Positions 1 to 9,024 of a stretch of 64,000 nucleotides of DNA are shown here, one piece after another (position 1 is the first letter of the stretch; every line of letters starts with the position of its first letter). Both the position numbers and the translations under genes were made by a program. Source of the stretch: Sporocytophaga myxococcoides (GTDB lineage Bacteria > Bacteroidota > Bacteroidia > Cytophagales > Cytophagaceae). The stretch lies in NCBI RefSeq assembly GCF_000775915.1, contig NZ_BBLT01000007.1, forward strand, positions 124,001-188,000, given 5' to 3'. The notes under the pieces are model-generated. The model was not told the origin of the DNA, did no database searches, and saw only the letters and a list, made by a program, of their open reading frames with translations.

Positions 1-1
1 G

Positions 2-469
2 GCTCTGGTATTGTTTTCCTTTGCTTTAACTGTTTATAAAATAAATAGCAGAGTAAATTTTAACATTGCAGTCCGAAAAAAAAATGAAGCAACCTTAAAA
101 ACAATAAATGACTTTAGTAAAGGCAAGGTTGTATTGATTACCTCATTAGGAAGTCATATTTCTTTTCTTGATCCGTTTAAATATTATCCGATGTATATGG
201 GGGATAAAATGGTTAGACTTTCTGGTGGGTTATCGTTTTTGCCTGAAAATCAGAAAATGGTAAGTAATATTGTCGGTTCAGTATCTATATTGGGTTTATT
301 TCAAAAAGCTTCTAACAATGATCAAATTGTATTGATAGCAACGGAAGATGATAAGGATTTCCTTGGAAGATATTTTCGTTTTTTTTATAATAAAGAGTTT
401 CTATTCAGCCCAATTGAAGAGGAGAGATTTCAGAATGAACAGCTTAAAGCTTTCGTTGTTTCTCAATAA
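2..469 (+). CDS. C-terminal part of a membrane protein, function unknown (5' truncated by the window)
   Basis: The reading frame is open to the first bases of the window, so only the C-terminal 155 or so residues are present; the TTG at 11 is probably not a start. The visible part begins with the end of a hydrophobic helix and continues as a soluble domain of roughly 140 residues with no motif I recognise. It stops 11 bases before a GT-C type glycosyltransferase on the same strand. A membrane helix followed by a soluble tail next to a GT-C enzyme is compatible with a second glycosyltransferase of the same kind, but that is inferred from context only. Confidence 0.6.
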   Translation, partial: ALVLFSFALTVYKINSRVNFNIAVRKKNEATLKTINDFSKGKVVLITSLGSHISFLDPFKYYPMYMGDKMVRLSGGLSFLPENQKMVSNIVGSVSILGLFQKASNNDQIVLIATEDDKDFLGRYFRFFYNKEFLFSPIEEERFQNEQLKAFVVSQ

Positions 470-480
470 ATTTAAAGTTA

Positions 481-2205
481 TTGAAAATGAACTTCAATGC
501 AAATTGTAAAGGATCAACAACTATAATTAAAGTCTTGCTGATAGCAATGATGGCAAGTATTGCTTTATTATTATCCGGATCTTTTCTTTTGGGGTACGAA
601 AAAAGTATCAATGCTCTTATTACATTATTCAATAAAGAAGAAAGAAAAGAGTTTGTATTTGCTATTGCTACTAAAGAATTGTTCTTAAAGGTTAGAATTT
701 ATTTCATGATTTTGTTGGTTTGTAATTTTGGCATCTCCTTGTACTTATGGAATAAACTCGAATACCTTTTGATATCTCTGAATGACACACTTAGAAGTTT
801 GTTCAAGGACTGTATTGCTTTTTACTGCTCAATGACCAAAACAGAGCGGCTATTGGCTGTGATAATTCTGGTTTCATTGATTTGGCATAGACTTTATCTG
901 ATGTTCAACCTTCCTGTAAATTCTGATGAAATCTGGATGTTTCAGTCTTTTGGTAAGAATAATCCTTTGCTTAGTTTTTTTTGGTATCCTCTCCCAAGCA
1001 ACCATGTTTTGCAGACCTTTGTGTCAAGGATTTTTCTTTATTTTTCTCCTTACTCGCTTGTAAGCATGAGATTTCCAGTAGTGCTAGCAGGAATTGTAAC
1101 TTATATCTTATACTGTGTTATCGCTGATACTTTCTTAAATAATAAAAGACATACTTTATTGTCTGCAGTAATATTTGCTGCCTCTGCGGGGGTTAATACC
1201 AGTCTTGTATATGCGAGAGGATATGCGTTTACAATGATATTTACATTACTGTTGATTTATTTTATTCTGAAAATCTTCAGAGAGGGAAAAAGTAGTCCTG
1301 GTGATTATGCAATGATTTATTTCTCAATAGTAATGGGATTTGTATCTGTGTTTTCATTTGCCTATAATTTTGTAACTGTTGTAGGCTTCTTTATTATCTA
1401 TTTAATTTTAAAAGGAAGAGTCCAGGATGCGGGCAAGTTGATTGCTTTTTCAATACTTTCTATTGTAACAGTTTTGGTAATATATGGTCCTATATTCATT
1501 GTTAATGGATGGGATGCTGTATTTATTCCTCCTCATACTAATGAATATTTAAATACCGTCTTAAAAGATCATATAAGAGTAAAGATCATTGACTGGTTTA
1601 TCGGAGTACATGATGCTGCGCCTGTAATAATTTCCGCACTGGCGGTGTTACCCGTTATATTATGGTTTGTGAAAAAGGATGAGGTAAGCAGATTGATTTT
1701 GTCCTTAACTATTTTTTCAATGCTTATTCCATGGGTAATTATGTTTGGACATCAGGTATATCCATTTGGAAGGATGCTGAACTTTATATGGATTTTTATT
1801 GCAATAGAAGGGGGAATTCTGTTCTCTCTTATTAAGACAAAAATGAATGAAAAGTTTTTTTCTTTTTCCTTGTTGGTTGCGCTAATAATGGTTTTTGGTT
1901 TAAATGAAATCTCTCTGAAGAATGGAGTGTTTGGAAAACACTTAAAAACAGGGCATCATAGCGAAAAGATTGCGGAGAAATTACTTGCTGAAAACAGAAG
2001 AAACGTATATTTTGAAAATTCGGAATATAGTATGATGGCTGAGTATCTGTATGCTAAATCAGGAATACCTATCTCTTTTGCCTATTCAAAAAATGAAGCC
2101 GTTGATGCTGTAGTCATTAACAGAGCTTCTACACCTGCTCCATGGATTTTAGATAAGTTTAAGTTAAAATATCAGGACGAAGATGTTTGTATTTACGTTC
2201 CTTAA
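481..2205 (+). CDS. Multi-pass membrane glycosyltransferase, GT-C fold (GT39/ArnT-like)
   Basis: About 570 residues with at least ten hydrophobic helices and a C-terminal soluble tail of about 90 residues. The first periplasmic loop carries the acidic pair Asp149-Glu150 (motif SDEIWMF), the usual place of the catalytic acidic residue in polyprenyl-phosphate-sugar dependent GT-C enzymes of the protein O-mannosyltransferase/ArnT superfamily. Such enzymes move a sugar from a lipid carrier to protein or glycan on the outer face of the inner membrane. The start may be TTG 481 or ATG 487, six bases later. It follows another membrane protein by 11 bases, so the two are probably co-transcribed. The stop overlaps the convergent folA stop by 4 bases. 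Acceptor and exact donor cannot be read from sequence. Confidence 0.7.
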   Translation: MKMNFNANCKGSTTIIKVLLIAMMASIALLLSGSFLLGYEKSINALITLFNKEERKEFVFAIATKELFLKVRIYFMILLVCNFGISLYLWNKLEYLLISLNDTLRSLFKDCIAFYCSMTKTERLLAVIILVSLIWHRLYLMFNLPVNSDEIWMFQSFGKNNPLLSFFWYPLPSNHVLQTFVSRIFLYFSPYSLVSMRFPVVLAGIVTYILYCVIADTFLNNKRHTLLSAVIFAASAGVNTSLVYARGYAFTMIFTLLLIYFILKIFREGKSSPGDYAMIYFSIVMGFVSVFSFAYNFVTVVGFFIIYLILKGRVQDAGKLIAFSILSIVTVLVIYGPIFIVNGWDAVFIPPHTNEYLNTVLKDHIRVKIIDWFIGVHDAAPVIISALAVLPVILWFVKKDEVSRLILSLTIFSMLIPWVIMFGHQVYPFGRMLNFIWIFIAIEGGILFSLIKTKMNEKFFSFSLLVALIMVFGLNEISLKNGVFGKHLKTGHHSEKIAEKLLAENRRNVYFENSEYSMMAEYLYAKSGIPISFAYSKNEAVDAVVINRASTPAPWILDKFKLKYQDEDVCIYVP

Positions 2206-2690
2206 TGTTTCATATAGGTGAGAAAGGAGTAGTTGTAAAGGTTTTTTTCATCTGCCAGATGGGCCTCAGAATTTATTTCTTTCCAAAGTTTCATATTGAA
2301 ATGAAGATATACATCTCCCACAAAATTCTCATGGATTCTTGTAAGATAGAGTTTATCAGCAAATTTCTCTGATTGATTAATGATGTCTGCTCCTCCGATT
2401 ATAAAAGCTTCAGATTCATTATTCTTATTGCAATACTCAAAAGCATTTTCTATTGAATGAACTACAGTGGCACCCGGTACCGTATAGCTTTTATCTCTGG
2501 TTACAATTACAAAAGTTCTTCCAGGTAATATCTTCCCAATTGATTCATAGGTTTTTCTACCCATGATAACATGATGGCCCATTGTCAGATTCTTAAAATA
2601 CTTCAGGTCTGCAGGAAGATGCCATGGAAGTTTATTTTCATAACCGATAACATCATTGCCGGAGACTGCTACGATAATGGATTTTAGCAT
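2202..2690 (-). CDS. folA: Dihydrofolate reductase
   Basis: 162 residues, the usual chromosomal DHFR length. It reduces dihydrofolate to tetrahydrofolate with NADPH. The N-terminal strand, the LPWHLPADLKYFK segment with catalytic Asp28, the GRKTYESIG NADPH-binding segment, and IIGGADI near residue 98 are all in canonical order. The start codon overlaps the end of fmt by 7 bases, so the two are translationally coupled. The pairing is sensible, because fmt uses 10-formyl-tetrahydrofolate and folate reduction replenishes that pool. Its stop overlaps the convergent glycosyltransferase stop. Confidence 0.95.
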   Translation of the reverse strand: MLKSIIVAVSGNDVIGYENKLPWHLPADLKYFKNLTMGHHVIMGRKTYESIGKILPGRTFVIVTRDKSYTVPGATVVHSIENAFEYCNKNNESEAFIIGGADIINQSEKFADKLYLTRIHENFVGDVYLHFNMKLWKEINSEAHLADEKNLYNYSFLTYMKH

Positions 2691-3613
2691 GGTTTATATC
2701 CTCTTAAAAACTCGTCGATCATCATTCGTTTCTTTCCCTCAAGCTGAACTTCTTCTAGGCTAAGGTAACCATTGCCTGTTCTGAAATACAGATAGGTTTT
2801 ATTATCAGATAAAAATGATTTTTGTTCCGGATTTTTTACATTTAATGCATTCACTATGGATGCTTTGTATATTTTCAGAACCTTGTCATTTAATATGGTC
2901 CATGCTGATGGAATCGGAGATAAACCTCTTATCAGGTTCGCTATATTGATAGAAGATTTTGACCAATCGATCCTACCTGTTTCTTTTGAGATTTTAGGCG
3001 CTGGTTTTAGTTCCTGAGACATCATCTGTGGTTTAGGAACTACCGCATCATTTTTTATTGCATGCACGGTATTCAGTACAAGTTCAGCACCAAGGTTCAT
3101 CAGTCTTCCATAAAGCGTTTCAAAATTATCTTCTGTATAGATAATTTCTTTCTCTTGAAAAATTATATCTCCAGTATCAATTTCATGTTTAAGGAAAAAA
3201 GTAGTTATGCCTGTTTCTGTTTCTCCGTTAATAATTGCCCAGTTGATTGGAGCTGCACCACGGTATTGAGGCAGGAGGGATGCATGCAGGTTAAAGGTCC
3301 CAATTTCAGGCATATTCCAGACAGATTCGGGAAGCATACGGAAAGCTACAACGATCTGAAGATTTGCATTATAACTTTTCAGTTCATCCAGAAATGCAGG
3401 ATCTTTAAGGCTTACAGGCTGTAAAATAGGGATATTCACTGATTCGGCATACTCTTTTACCGGTGAAGCTTTTAGCTTTAATCCTCGCCCAGCAGGCTTG
3501 TCAGGAGCAGTAACAACAGCTACTACATTATAGGAGTTCTTAACTAAAATTTTCAGACTGGGAACAGCAAAATCCGGGGTTCCCATATAAATGATTCTTA
3601 AATCTTTTGGCAT
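2684..3613 (-). CDS. fmt: Methionyl-tRNA formyltransferase
   Basis: 309 residues, full length for Fmt. It formylates initiator Met-tRNA with 10-formyl-THF. The N-terminal formyltransferase fold has the catalytic triad Asn108, His110 and Asp146 (motifs FNLHASLLPQYRG and HEIDTGDI). The C-terminal tRNA-binding OB domain begins near residue 205. It lies between namZ (31-base gap upstream) and folA (7-base overlap downstream) on the minus strand. Confidence 0.95.
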   Translation of the reverse strand: MPKDLRIIYMGTPDFAVPSLKILVKNSYNVVAVVTAPDKPAGRGLKLKASPVKEYAESVNIPILQPVSLKDPAFLDELKSYNANLQIVVAFRMLPESVWNMPEIGTFNLHASLLPQYRGAAPINWAIINGETETGITTFFLKHEIDTGDIIFQEKEIIYTEDNFETLYGRLMNLGAELVLNTVHAIKNDAVVPKPQMMSQELKPAPKISKETGRIDWSKSSINIANLIRGLSPIPSAWTILNDKVLKIYKASIVNALNVKNPEQKSFLSDNKTYLYFRTGNGYLSLEEVQLEGKKRMMIDEFLRGYKPC

Positions 3614-3644
3614 AAAATGTTGGTAACAGGGAATGAAGATGAGT

Positions 3645-4856
3645 TTAAAAGTCTTTGTACAAAAGATATTTTTTCCTCATGAGCTTGTATTTGTCAAGGT
3701 TAGCCTGCCAGCTTTCCCTGATAGCAGTTTCGCTCATCCCTTTTTTTATTTGATCCTGCAAGCTACTGTTTCCTGCAAGTTTATTGAAAAAGTTATTAAA
3801 GTATTTTTCTTTGTCGGGTGCTTTTTTATACATGTCAATGACATATTTCAGCTTCAAACCCCGCTCAGGATATTGTTTAGTAAGATCAACTCCATAGCAG
3901 ACCTTATTTTCATATGGAGGATTTTTGGCACCAGGAGTTGAAACAGGTTTAAATGTATCTTCCCCATATGCGGTATCAGGTGCACCAATAACCTGAAAGG
4001 CTTTGTCAGTTCCTCTTCCTACAGACATTACAGTGCCCTCAAAGAGTCCCAGTGATGGATATAGCATGATTGAAAGTTCGTTTGGAAGGTTTGGAGAAGG
4101 TTTTACAGGTAGTACGTAGCGGTCTTTGTGTTCATAGTTTTTCACTTTCACAATTTTTAGATTGCATGTTTTATTGCTGTCTAGCCAGCGTTCTCCGTTG
4201 ATCATCTGAGCAAGTTCTGCAACCGTCAGACCATGAACAATAGGAATAGGGTGCATCCCTACAAAAGACTTATACTTTGGTTCAAGTATCGGACCATCAA
4301 TGTAAGAGCCATTAGGATTAGGTCTGTCGAGAATCAGAAGGCTCTTATTGTTTTCAGCACAGGACTCCATTAAATAATGCATAGTACTGATGTAGGTATA
4401 AAACCTCGCTCCAACATCCTGAATGTCAAATATTATAACATCAACATCTTTAAGTTGGTCTGCAGTGGGCTTTTTATTGTTGCCATATAGAGAAACAAGA
4501 GGTAAGCCTGTCTTTTTATCAACATCATTCTTCACTGTTTCGCCGGCATCTGCTTCTCCACGAAAACCATGCTCCGGAGCAAATATTTTTTTGATTTTCA
4601 CTCCGAGACTAAGTAAGGTGTCAGCCAGGTGGGTATTATTGATCAGACTGGTTTGATTTACAACCAAAGCTATATTTTTATTTTTCAGATAAGGTAAATA
4701 TTCCCCAATCTGATAAGCCCCGGGGAGAATCGGGGAAGCTGCAGTCTGAGAAGTATTATCTTTTGCAGAATCAGTTTGTTTATCCATTGAATGGCAGGAT
4801 GAAACATTCACCAACAGGCTGAATGATAGAAAAAAAGCCAAAAACATTTTGTCCAT
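3645..4856 (-). CDS. namZ: Exo-beta-N-acetylmuramidase, DUF1343/NamZ family, lipoprotein
   Basis: 403 residues. The N-terminus has a hydrophobic signal with lipobox VSSC, lipidated at Cys21, followed by a polar linker and the DUF1343 domain from about residue 45. Family signature APEHGFRG lies at 93-100, followed by GLPLVSLYG, and QDVGARFYTYISTM further on. Characterised members of DUF1343 (NamZ) release terminal MurNAc from the non-reducing end of peptidoglycan fragments; I infer the same activity here. It is probably anchored in the outer or inner membrane facing the periplasm. It is the first gene of a likely namZ-fmt-folA operon, and links to the AmgK/MurU-like genes at 15-17.5 kb as a possible MurNAc salvage route. 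Confidence 0.85.
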   Translation of the reverse strand: MDKMFLAFFLSFSLLVNVSSCHSMDKQTDSAKDNTSQTAASPILPGAYQIGEYLPYLKNKNIALVVNQTSLINNTHLADTLLSLGVKIKKIFAPEHGFRGEADAGETVKNDVDKKTGLPLVSLYGNNKKPTADQLKDVDVIIFDIQDVGARFYTYISTMHYLMESCAENNKSLLILDRPNPNGSYIDGPILEPKYKSFVGMHPIPIVHGLTVAELAQMINGERWLDSNKTCNLKIVKVKNYEHKDRYVLPVKPSPNLPNELSIMLYPSLGLFEGTVMSVGRGTDKAFQVIGAPDTAYGEDTFKPVSTPGAKNPPYENKVCYGVDLTKQYPERGLKLKYVIDMYKKAPDKEKYFNNFFNKLAGNSSLQDQIKKGMSETAIRESWQANLDKYKLMRKKYLLYKDF

Positions 4857-5015
4857 TTTTAAATTTTTTGAATGATAAACAAATATGTAAGTATATTTAA
4901 GGGTTAAAATTAAAACGATTTTTTTGATGGTTTATAATTTTCTTTCTTTTATTAAGATCGTTTTTAATTTAAATCAGTTCTATCATATGAAAGTTATTTT
5001 CCGCTCGATCGGTTC

Positions 5016-6233
5016 ATGAATATATACCAATTTATTTCCAGTAGAATTCGTCACGTCAGAAAAGATTCTTTTACATATCTGGTCAGGAATATAGCGATAG
5101 CAAGTATTGCCATTGGACTTGCCTTTATTATTGTGTCTTTTGGTATACTGGAAGGCTTTAAAAAAAGAATCAAAGAGAAGATTTTTAGTTTTGGTGCACA
5201 TATTCAGGTTAGCAGGCATGATATTAGTCGTTCTTATGAAGAATCACCTTTTCCGAAACACACAGATTTATACGACCATCCTTCAAAGATAAAAGAGATA
5301 GCTCATATTCAGGTTTATAGCAAAAAGGCAGGCTTGCTTAAAACGGATGAGGAAGTAAATGGGGTAATAGTGAAAGGAATAGGAAAAGATTTTAGCTTTT
5401 CCAGGTTTAAAGATAATATCGTAGAAGGTAGATTTTTGACATTGCCCGATAGCGGATATTCAAGGGAAATCATGATCAGTAAAATGATAGCCAATAAAAT
5501 GAGGCTAAGCATTGGTGATAGTGTTATGATTTTTTTTGTCCAGAATCCCCCACGATATAGAAAACTTCTGATCAAAGGAATATACGAAACCGGACTTGAA
5601 GAATTTGATGATCTCATTATTCTTGGAGATATAAGGCTGTTGCAGAAAATTAATAACTGGAATGAGGAATTGATTGGAGGATACGAAATCTTTCTGAAAG
5701 ATTTCTCAACACTGGACACTGCTTCAGAAAAGGTTTTTGATGCAATGGACTATGATATGCAACTGGAGAAAATAACTGATAGATATATACAGATTTTTGA
5801 CTGGCTTGCTTTGCTAAATCGAAATGTTGCTATTTTTCTGGTACTTATTCTTTTTGTTGCCAGTTTCAATATGGTTTCAACCCTTTTTATCATGATTATG
5901 GAAAGGACACGGATGATAGGTATATTAAAGGCATTCGGTGCTACGGATGGACAAATTCGGGGAGTATTCTGGTATAACGGTATTTTTATAATTCTAAGAG
6001 GGATGCTTTGGGGAAATATAGCTGGGATTGGTTTTTGCCTTTTGCAGTATTACTTTAAAATTATACCCCTTGACCCGGAGAATTATTATATGAGTTCTGT
6101 TCCTATTGAATGGAATTTTGAAGTATTGGGATTAATAAATTTAATGACATTTATTCTGATAGCCCTAGTGATGTTTATTCCGGTATTTGTGATTTCAAAA
6201 ATAAAGCCGGTTAAATCAATAAAATTCAGTTAG
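5016..6233 (+). CDS. ABC transporter permease of the FtsX/LolC-LolE type
   Basis: 405 residues with the MacB/LolCDE permease layout: one N-terminal transmembrane helix (about 25-45), a large periplasmic domain (about 50-265), then three helices (about 275-300, 325-345, 370-395) with an FtsX domain. The conserved ERTRMIGILKAFGAT segment in the FtsX cytoplasmic loop is present. LolC/E permeases extract lipoproteins from the inner membrane for transport to the outer membrane. No ATPase gene is adjacent, so the partner must be elsewhere. It is a single-gene unit, divergent from namZ, and ends at a hairpin shared with the convergent mannosyltransferase. Confidence 0.85.
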   Translation: MNIYQFISSRIRHVRKDSFTYLVRNIAIASIAIGLAFIIVSFGILEGFKKRIKEKIFSFGAHIQVSRHDISRSYEESPFPKHTDLYDHPSKIKEIAHIQVYSKKAGLLKTDEEVNGVIVKGIGKDFSFSRFKDNIVEGRFLTLPDSGYSREIMISKMIANKMRLSIGDSVMIFFVQNPPRYRKLLIKGIYETGLEEFDDLIILGDIRLLQKINNWNEELIGGYEIFLKDFSTLDTASEKVFDAMDYDMQLEKITDRYIQIFDWLALLNRNVAIFLVLILFVASFNMVSTLFIMIMERTRMIGILKAFGATDGQIRGVFWYNGIFIILRGMLWGNIAGIGFCLLQYYFKIIPLDPENYYMSSVPIEWNFEVLGLINLMTFILIALVMFIPVFVISKIKPVKSIKFS

Positions 6234-6241
6234 AGAAAAAT

Positions 6242-6278
6242 CAGAAGAATAATTGTATGATAGTTAATTATTCTTCTG
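6242..6278. terminator. Perfect 13-bp inverted repeat at a convergent gene junction
   Basis: A 13-bp perfect stem (6242-6254 with 6266-6278) and an 11-base loop lie between the permease stop and the stop of the minus-strand mannosyltransferase, whose stop codon is inside the right arm. There is no long T-run on either side, so intrinsic termination is plausible but not strong. Confidence 0.5.
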
Positions 6279-7005
6279 GTATATATTGTTTGAAAAGACT
6301 CTCGATCTTCATCTGAAGCACGCCAAATACAGCTTCTTTAAAAATTCCGGAAGACATTTTTGACTGGCCAAGTGTACGATCAGTGAATATAATCGGCACT
6401 TCTATTATTTTGAACCCATATTTCCAGGTTAAAAATTTCATTTTGATCTGAAAAGCATATCCAGTAAACTTTATATCATCCAGGTTAATTGTTTCAAGAA
6501 CTTTTTTTCTGTAGCACTTAAAACCGGCAGTGGTATCCTGAATTCTCATGCCTGTAATAAATCGCACATAAGTACTGGCATAATAGGACATTAAAACCCT
6601 GCTCATTGGCCAGTTAATTACAGTTATTCCATTTACATAACGGGAGCCGATAGCTAAATCATAGCCTTGCTCTGCACATGAATTATATAACTTAACAAGA
6701 TCTTCAGGATTGTGAGACATGTCAGCATCCATTTCGCAGATGTATTCATAATTTCTCGCAATGGCATATCTGAAACCATGTATATAGGCAGTGCCAAGTC
6801 CAAGCTTTCCTTTTCTTTGCTCGAGAAAAAGCCTTCCGGGATATTCAAGCTGAAGTTCTTTAACAATATCTGCAGTTCCGTCAGGCGAGCCATCATCTAT
6901 AATAAGAACATCAAAAGGAATACTTAATGTAAAAACCTTTCTGATTACAGTTTCAATGTTTTCCTTCTCGTTATAAGTAGGTATAATGACAATCGCCTTT
7001 TCCAC
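6268..7005 (-). CDS. Polyprenyl-phosphate mannose synthase-like GT2 glycosyltransferase
   Basis: 245 residues, GT-A fold, family GT2. Motifs in order: IPTYNEKENI near the N-terminus, DDGSPDGTADIV, the metal-binding CEMDADMSHNPED, AIGSRYVNG, and IQDTTAGFKCYRK. This matches dolichyl/polyprenyl-phosphate mannose synthases (Dpm1-like), which move mannose from GDP-mannose to a lipid phosphate on the cytoplasmic side. It lacks the C-terminal membrane helices of the longer forms, like Dpm1 proteins that associate peripherally with the membrane. It lies 22 bases after hemG on the same strand. The product could feed the GT-C enzyme at 0.5-2.2 kb; sugar specificity is not proven. Confidence 0.85.
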   Translation of the reverse strand: MEKAIVIIPTYNEKENIETVIRKVFTLSIPFDVLIIDDGSPDGTADIVKELQLEYPGRLFLEQRKGKLGLGTAYIHGFRYAIARNYEYICEMDADMSHNPEDLVKLYNSCAEQGYDLAIGSRYVNGITVINWPMSRVLMSYYASTYVRFITGMRIQDTTAGFKCYRKKVLETINLDDIKFTGYAFQIKMKFLTWKYGFKIIEVPIIFTDRTLGQSKMSSGIFKEAVFGVLQMKIESLFKQYIPEE

Positions 7006-7027
7006 GTGTTAAAAATAAAAAACTATT

Positions 7028-8359
7028 TTAAGAATGAATATCCTTTAAGGTGGAAATATTTTTAGCAAGCTGCATTGCGTTTTTTATGCAATCTGAAAGT
7101 GATATTCCTTTGTACCAGCCAGCACAGAAATATAAGCCTTTGATCTGAAGCTTTTCTATTTCTGAATAAGCTGCTTGAAGGTTCTTATCATATTGAGGGA
7201 TTGCTTTTTCCCATCTATGAATCTTCTGCATCAGAGGTGTTCCTTCAATCTTCAAATCTTTTTGAAAATCCCGGGTAATGTTTTCCTTGATCTGATGGTC
7301 TTCGCTTATATATTGGTCATAATATTGACTGCCCCCAACAAAAGATGTCAGAAGTATTTGATCAGTTGGGACTCTGTTTGAAAATACAGAAGAGGTCCAG
7401 ATGGAACCGGATGCAAATTTATTTTCAATTTTAGGATTCAGTCCACCAAAACCATTCAACTCACCTTTGACATTTTCTTTTGAATATATGGTATGAACCA
7501 AGGCCATAGGAGGATATTCAACCTGACTTAAAGCTTGGGAAACATCTGGAGATATATTTTTTACAATAGAAGATGCTGTAAATGCAGGAGTCGCTATTAC
7601 CAATTGACTGAAGTCGTACGATAGTTTTTGTTCATTCGAAAGAGCAGTTACCTTGAATTGACCATTTAGATATTCAACTTTTTCAACTTTTGTATTGACA
7701 TGAAGATTTTTGAGTTTTTCAGCAATGGCTTTTGGAAATGTAGCCATGCCTTTTTTAAAATTAAATGATTTTCTTCTACCGCTTCCTCCGGATTTTATCA
7801 TTCCTTTTAAAACGGAACCATATTTATTTTCCAGGTCATTTAAAATGGGAAAAGTAAGTTTTACCAGCAGTTTTTCAGGATTTCCGGCGTAAATACCTGT
7901 TACAAATGGATTTAGTACGTAATCTGTGACTTCTTTATTAAATCTTCTGGTTATAAATTGGGCTAAAGTTTCATCTTCAACCTTTTCTGTTTTTCTGAAA
8001 AATTCCCTTAGGATTGAAATTTTGGTTTTGAAAGAAAAGAAATTGCTTTTGAGTAATCTGGGTGGTGAATCGGGCAAAATCCGGTATCTTCCGGCTTTAT
8101 AAATAAAGCGTGCTTTACTGTTAGGATTTGCTTCAATAAGTTCATTTTCAATGTCTAGTGTTTTAAAGAAATTTATTATTTCTTCATCAGCCAAAATACT
8201 GTTTGGTCCTATATCAAGTATATAATTCTCCCTGATTTCAGTTTTTATATATCCTCCAGTAATGTCTTTTTCTTCCAATAAGAGGTAAGGGATGTTCTTT
8301 TCCTGAAGGTGAAAAGCCAATGTTAATCCTGAAATTCCTGCTCCGATTATTCCAACCAT
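7028..8359 (-). CDS. hemG: Protoporphyrinogen oxidase (oxygen-dependent, HemY/HemG type)
   Basis: 443 residues from the ATG at 8359, chosen because the FAD-binding beta strand and GxGxxG motif (VGIIGAGISGLTLAF) then sit at the N-terminus; the frame stays open to 8407 but those 16 residues are unlike the family. The protein is a flavin amine-oxidase-fold enzyme that oxidises protoporphyrinogen IX (or coproporphyrinogen III in some lineages) in heme synthesis. The C-terminal FAD segment, LYFCAGWYKGISLSDCI, closes the fold as expected. No other heme genes are nearby. The substrate form, protoporphyrinogen or coproporphyrinogen, cannot be decided from sequence alone. Confidence 0.85.
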   Translation of the reverse strand: MVGIIGAGISGLTLAFHLQEKNIPYLLLEEKDITGGYIKTEIRENYILDIGPNSILADEEIINFFKTLDIENELIEANPNSKARFIYKAGRYRILPDSPPRLLKSNFFSFKTKISILREFFRKTEKVEDETLAQFITRRFNKEVTDYVLNPFVTGIYAGNPEKLLVKLTFPILNDLENKYGSVLKGMIKSGGSGRRKSFNFKKGMATFPKAIAEKLKNLHVNTKVEKVEYLNGQFKVTALSNEQKLSYDFSQLVIATPAFTASSIVKNISPDVSQALSQVEYPPMALVHTIYSKENVKGELNGFGGLNPKIENKFASGSIWTSSVFSNRVPTDQILLTSFVGGSQYYDQYISEDHQIKENITRDFQKDLKIEGTPLMQKIHRWEKAIPQYDKNLQAAYSEIEKLQIKGLYFCAGWYKGISLSDCIKNAMQLAKNISTLKDIHS

Positions 8360-8446
8360 AATATCTGGTGTAAGTTCCTGCCTGCGAAAATACATTCCAA
8401 TGCACATAAAAGGATTATTTTTGGAAAAAAAAAATAAGGAAATTTA

Positions 8447-8962
8447 ATGGGCGCTAAATGTATTTTTCTTGACCGTGATGGTGTAATTAATGTTGACAAA
8501 GTTGACTATACCTATACTTTGGAAGATTTTAAAATTATACCTGGAGTAATAGAAGCTTTAGAGGCATTTAAAAAGGCAGGTTATCTGTTGGTAGTCATTA
8601 CAAACCAATCAGGAATTGCGAAAGGCATTTATGGTCACGAGGATGTCAAAATCTGTCATGATTTTTTCCAGGAGAAGTGTGGATCTCTTATAGATAGATA
8701 TTATTATAGTCCATACCATCAGACAATTTCTGAATCAATTTCAAGAAAGCCCGATTCGCTTATGTTTGAAAAAGCAATTGCTAAATTTGATATAGACATA
8801 GAATCTTCCTGGATGATTGGGGATAAAAACCGGGATTTGATACCTGCAAAGAAACTTGGAATTAAAACAGTCCTTGTAGGACATGAAGAGCCTAACCCGG
8901 TTGAAGTAAATATTAAAGCTGATGATCTTAAAAAAGCATCAGAATTAATTCTGCAAGTATAA
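8447..8962 (+). CDS. HAD-IIIA phosphatase, GmhB-like
   Basis: 171 residues. HAD motif I FLDRDGVINV contains the nucleophile Asp and the DxDG form typical of the GmhB/HisB branch; motif II is ITNQSG, motif III is the Lys of SRKPDSLMFEKA, and motif IV is IGDKNRDL. GmhB removes the 7-phosphate from heptose 1,7-bisphosphate. Here the loop before RKPD (YYYSPYHQTISES) lacks the zinc-binding cysteines of classical GmhB, so substrate choice may differ. It is a monocistronic unit closed by a strong terminator and divergent from hemG. Confidence 0.75.
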   Translation: MGAKCIFLDRDGVINVDKVDYTYTLEDFKIIPGVIEALEAFKKAGYLLVVITNQSGIAKGIYGHEDVKICHDFFQEKCGSLIDRYYYSPYHQTISESISRKPDSLMFEKAIAKFDIDIESSWMIGDKNRDLIPAKKLGIKTVLVGHEEPNPVEVNIKADDLKKASELILQV

Positions 8963-8990
8963 AAATAAGAAGTTCCGAATGGTTAAAAAA

Positions 8991-9024
8991 GGCCTCTGAA
9001 ATACATCAGAGGCCAGTTTTTTTC
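8991..9024 (+). terminator. Rho-independent terminator after the HAD phosphatase
   Basis: A perfect 9-bp GC-rich stem (8991-8999 with 9006-9014), a 6-base loop and a T-run starting at 9017 lie 28 bases after the stop codon. Confidence 0.9.

Noticed and set aside
3062-3424. 120-codon frame antisense to fmt, and similar frames inside namZ, cargo and helicase genes
   Set aside because: They overlap clear conserved genes on the other strand and resemble no family.
8360-8407. Upstream 16-residue extension of hemG
   Set aside because: The added residues precede the FAD-binding strand that normally begins the protein.
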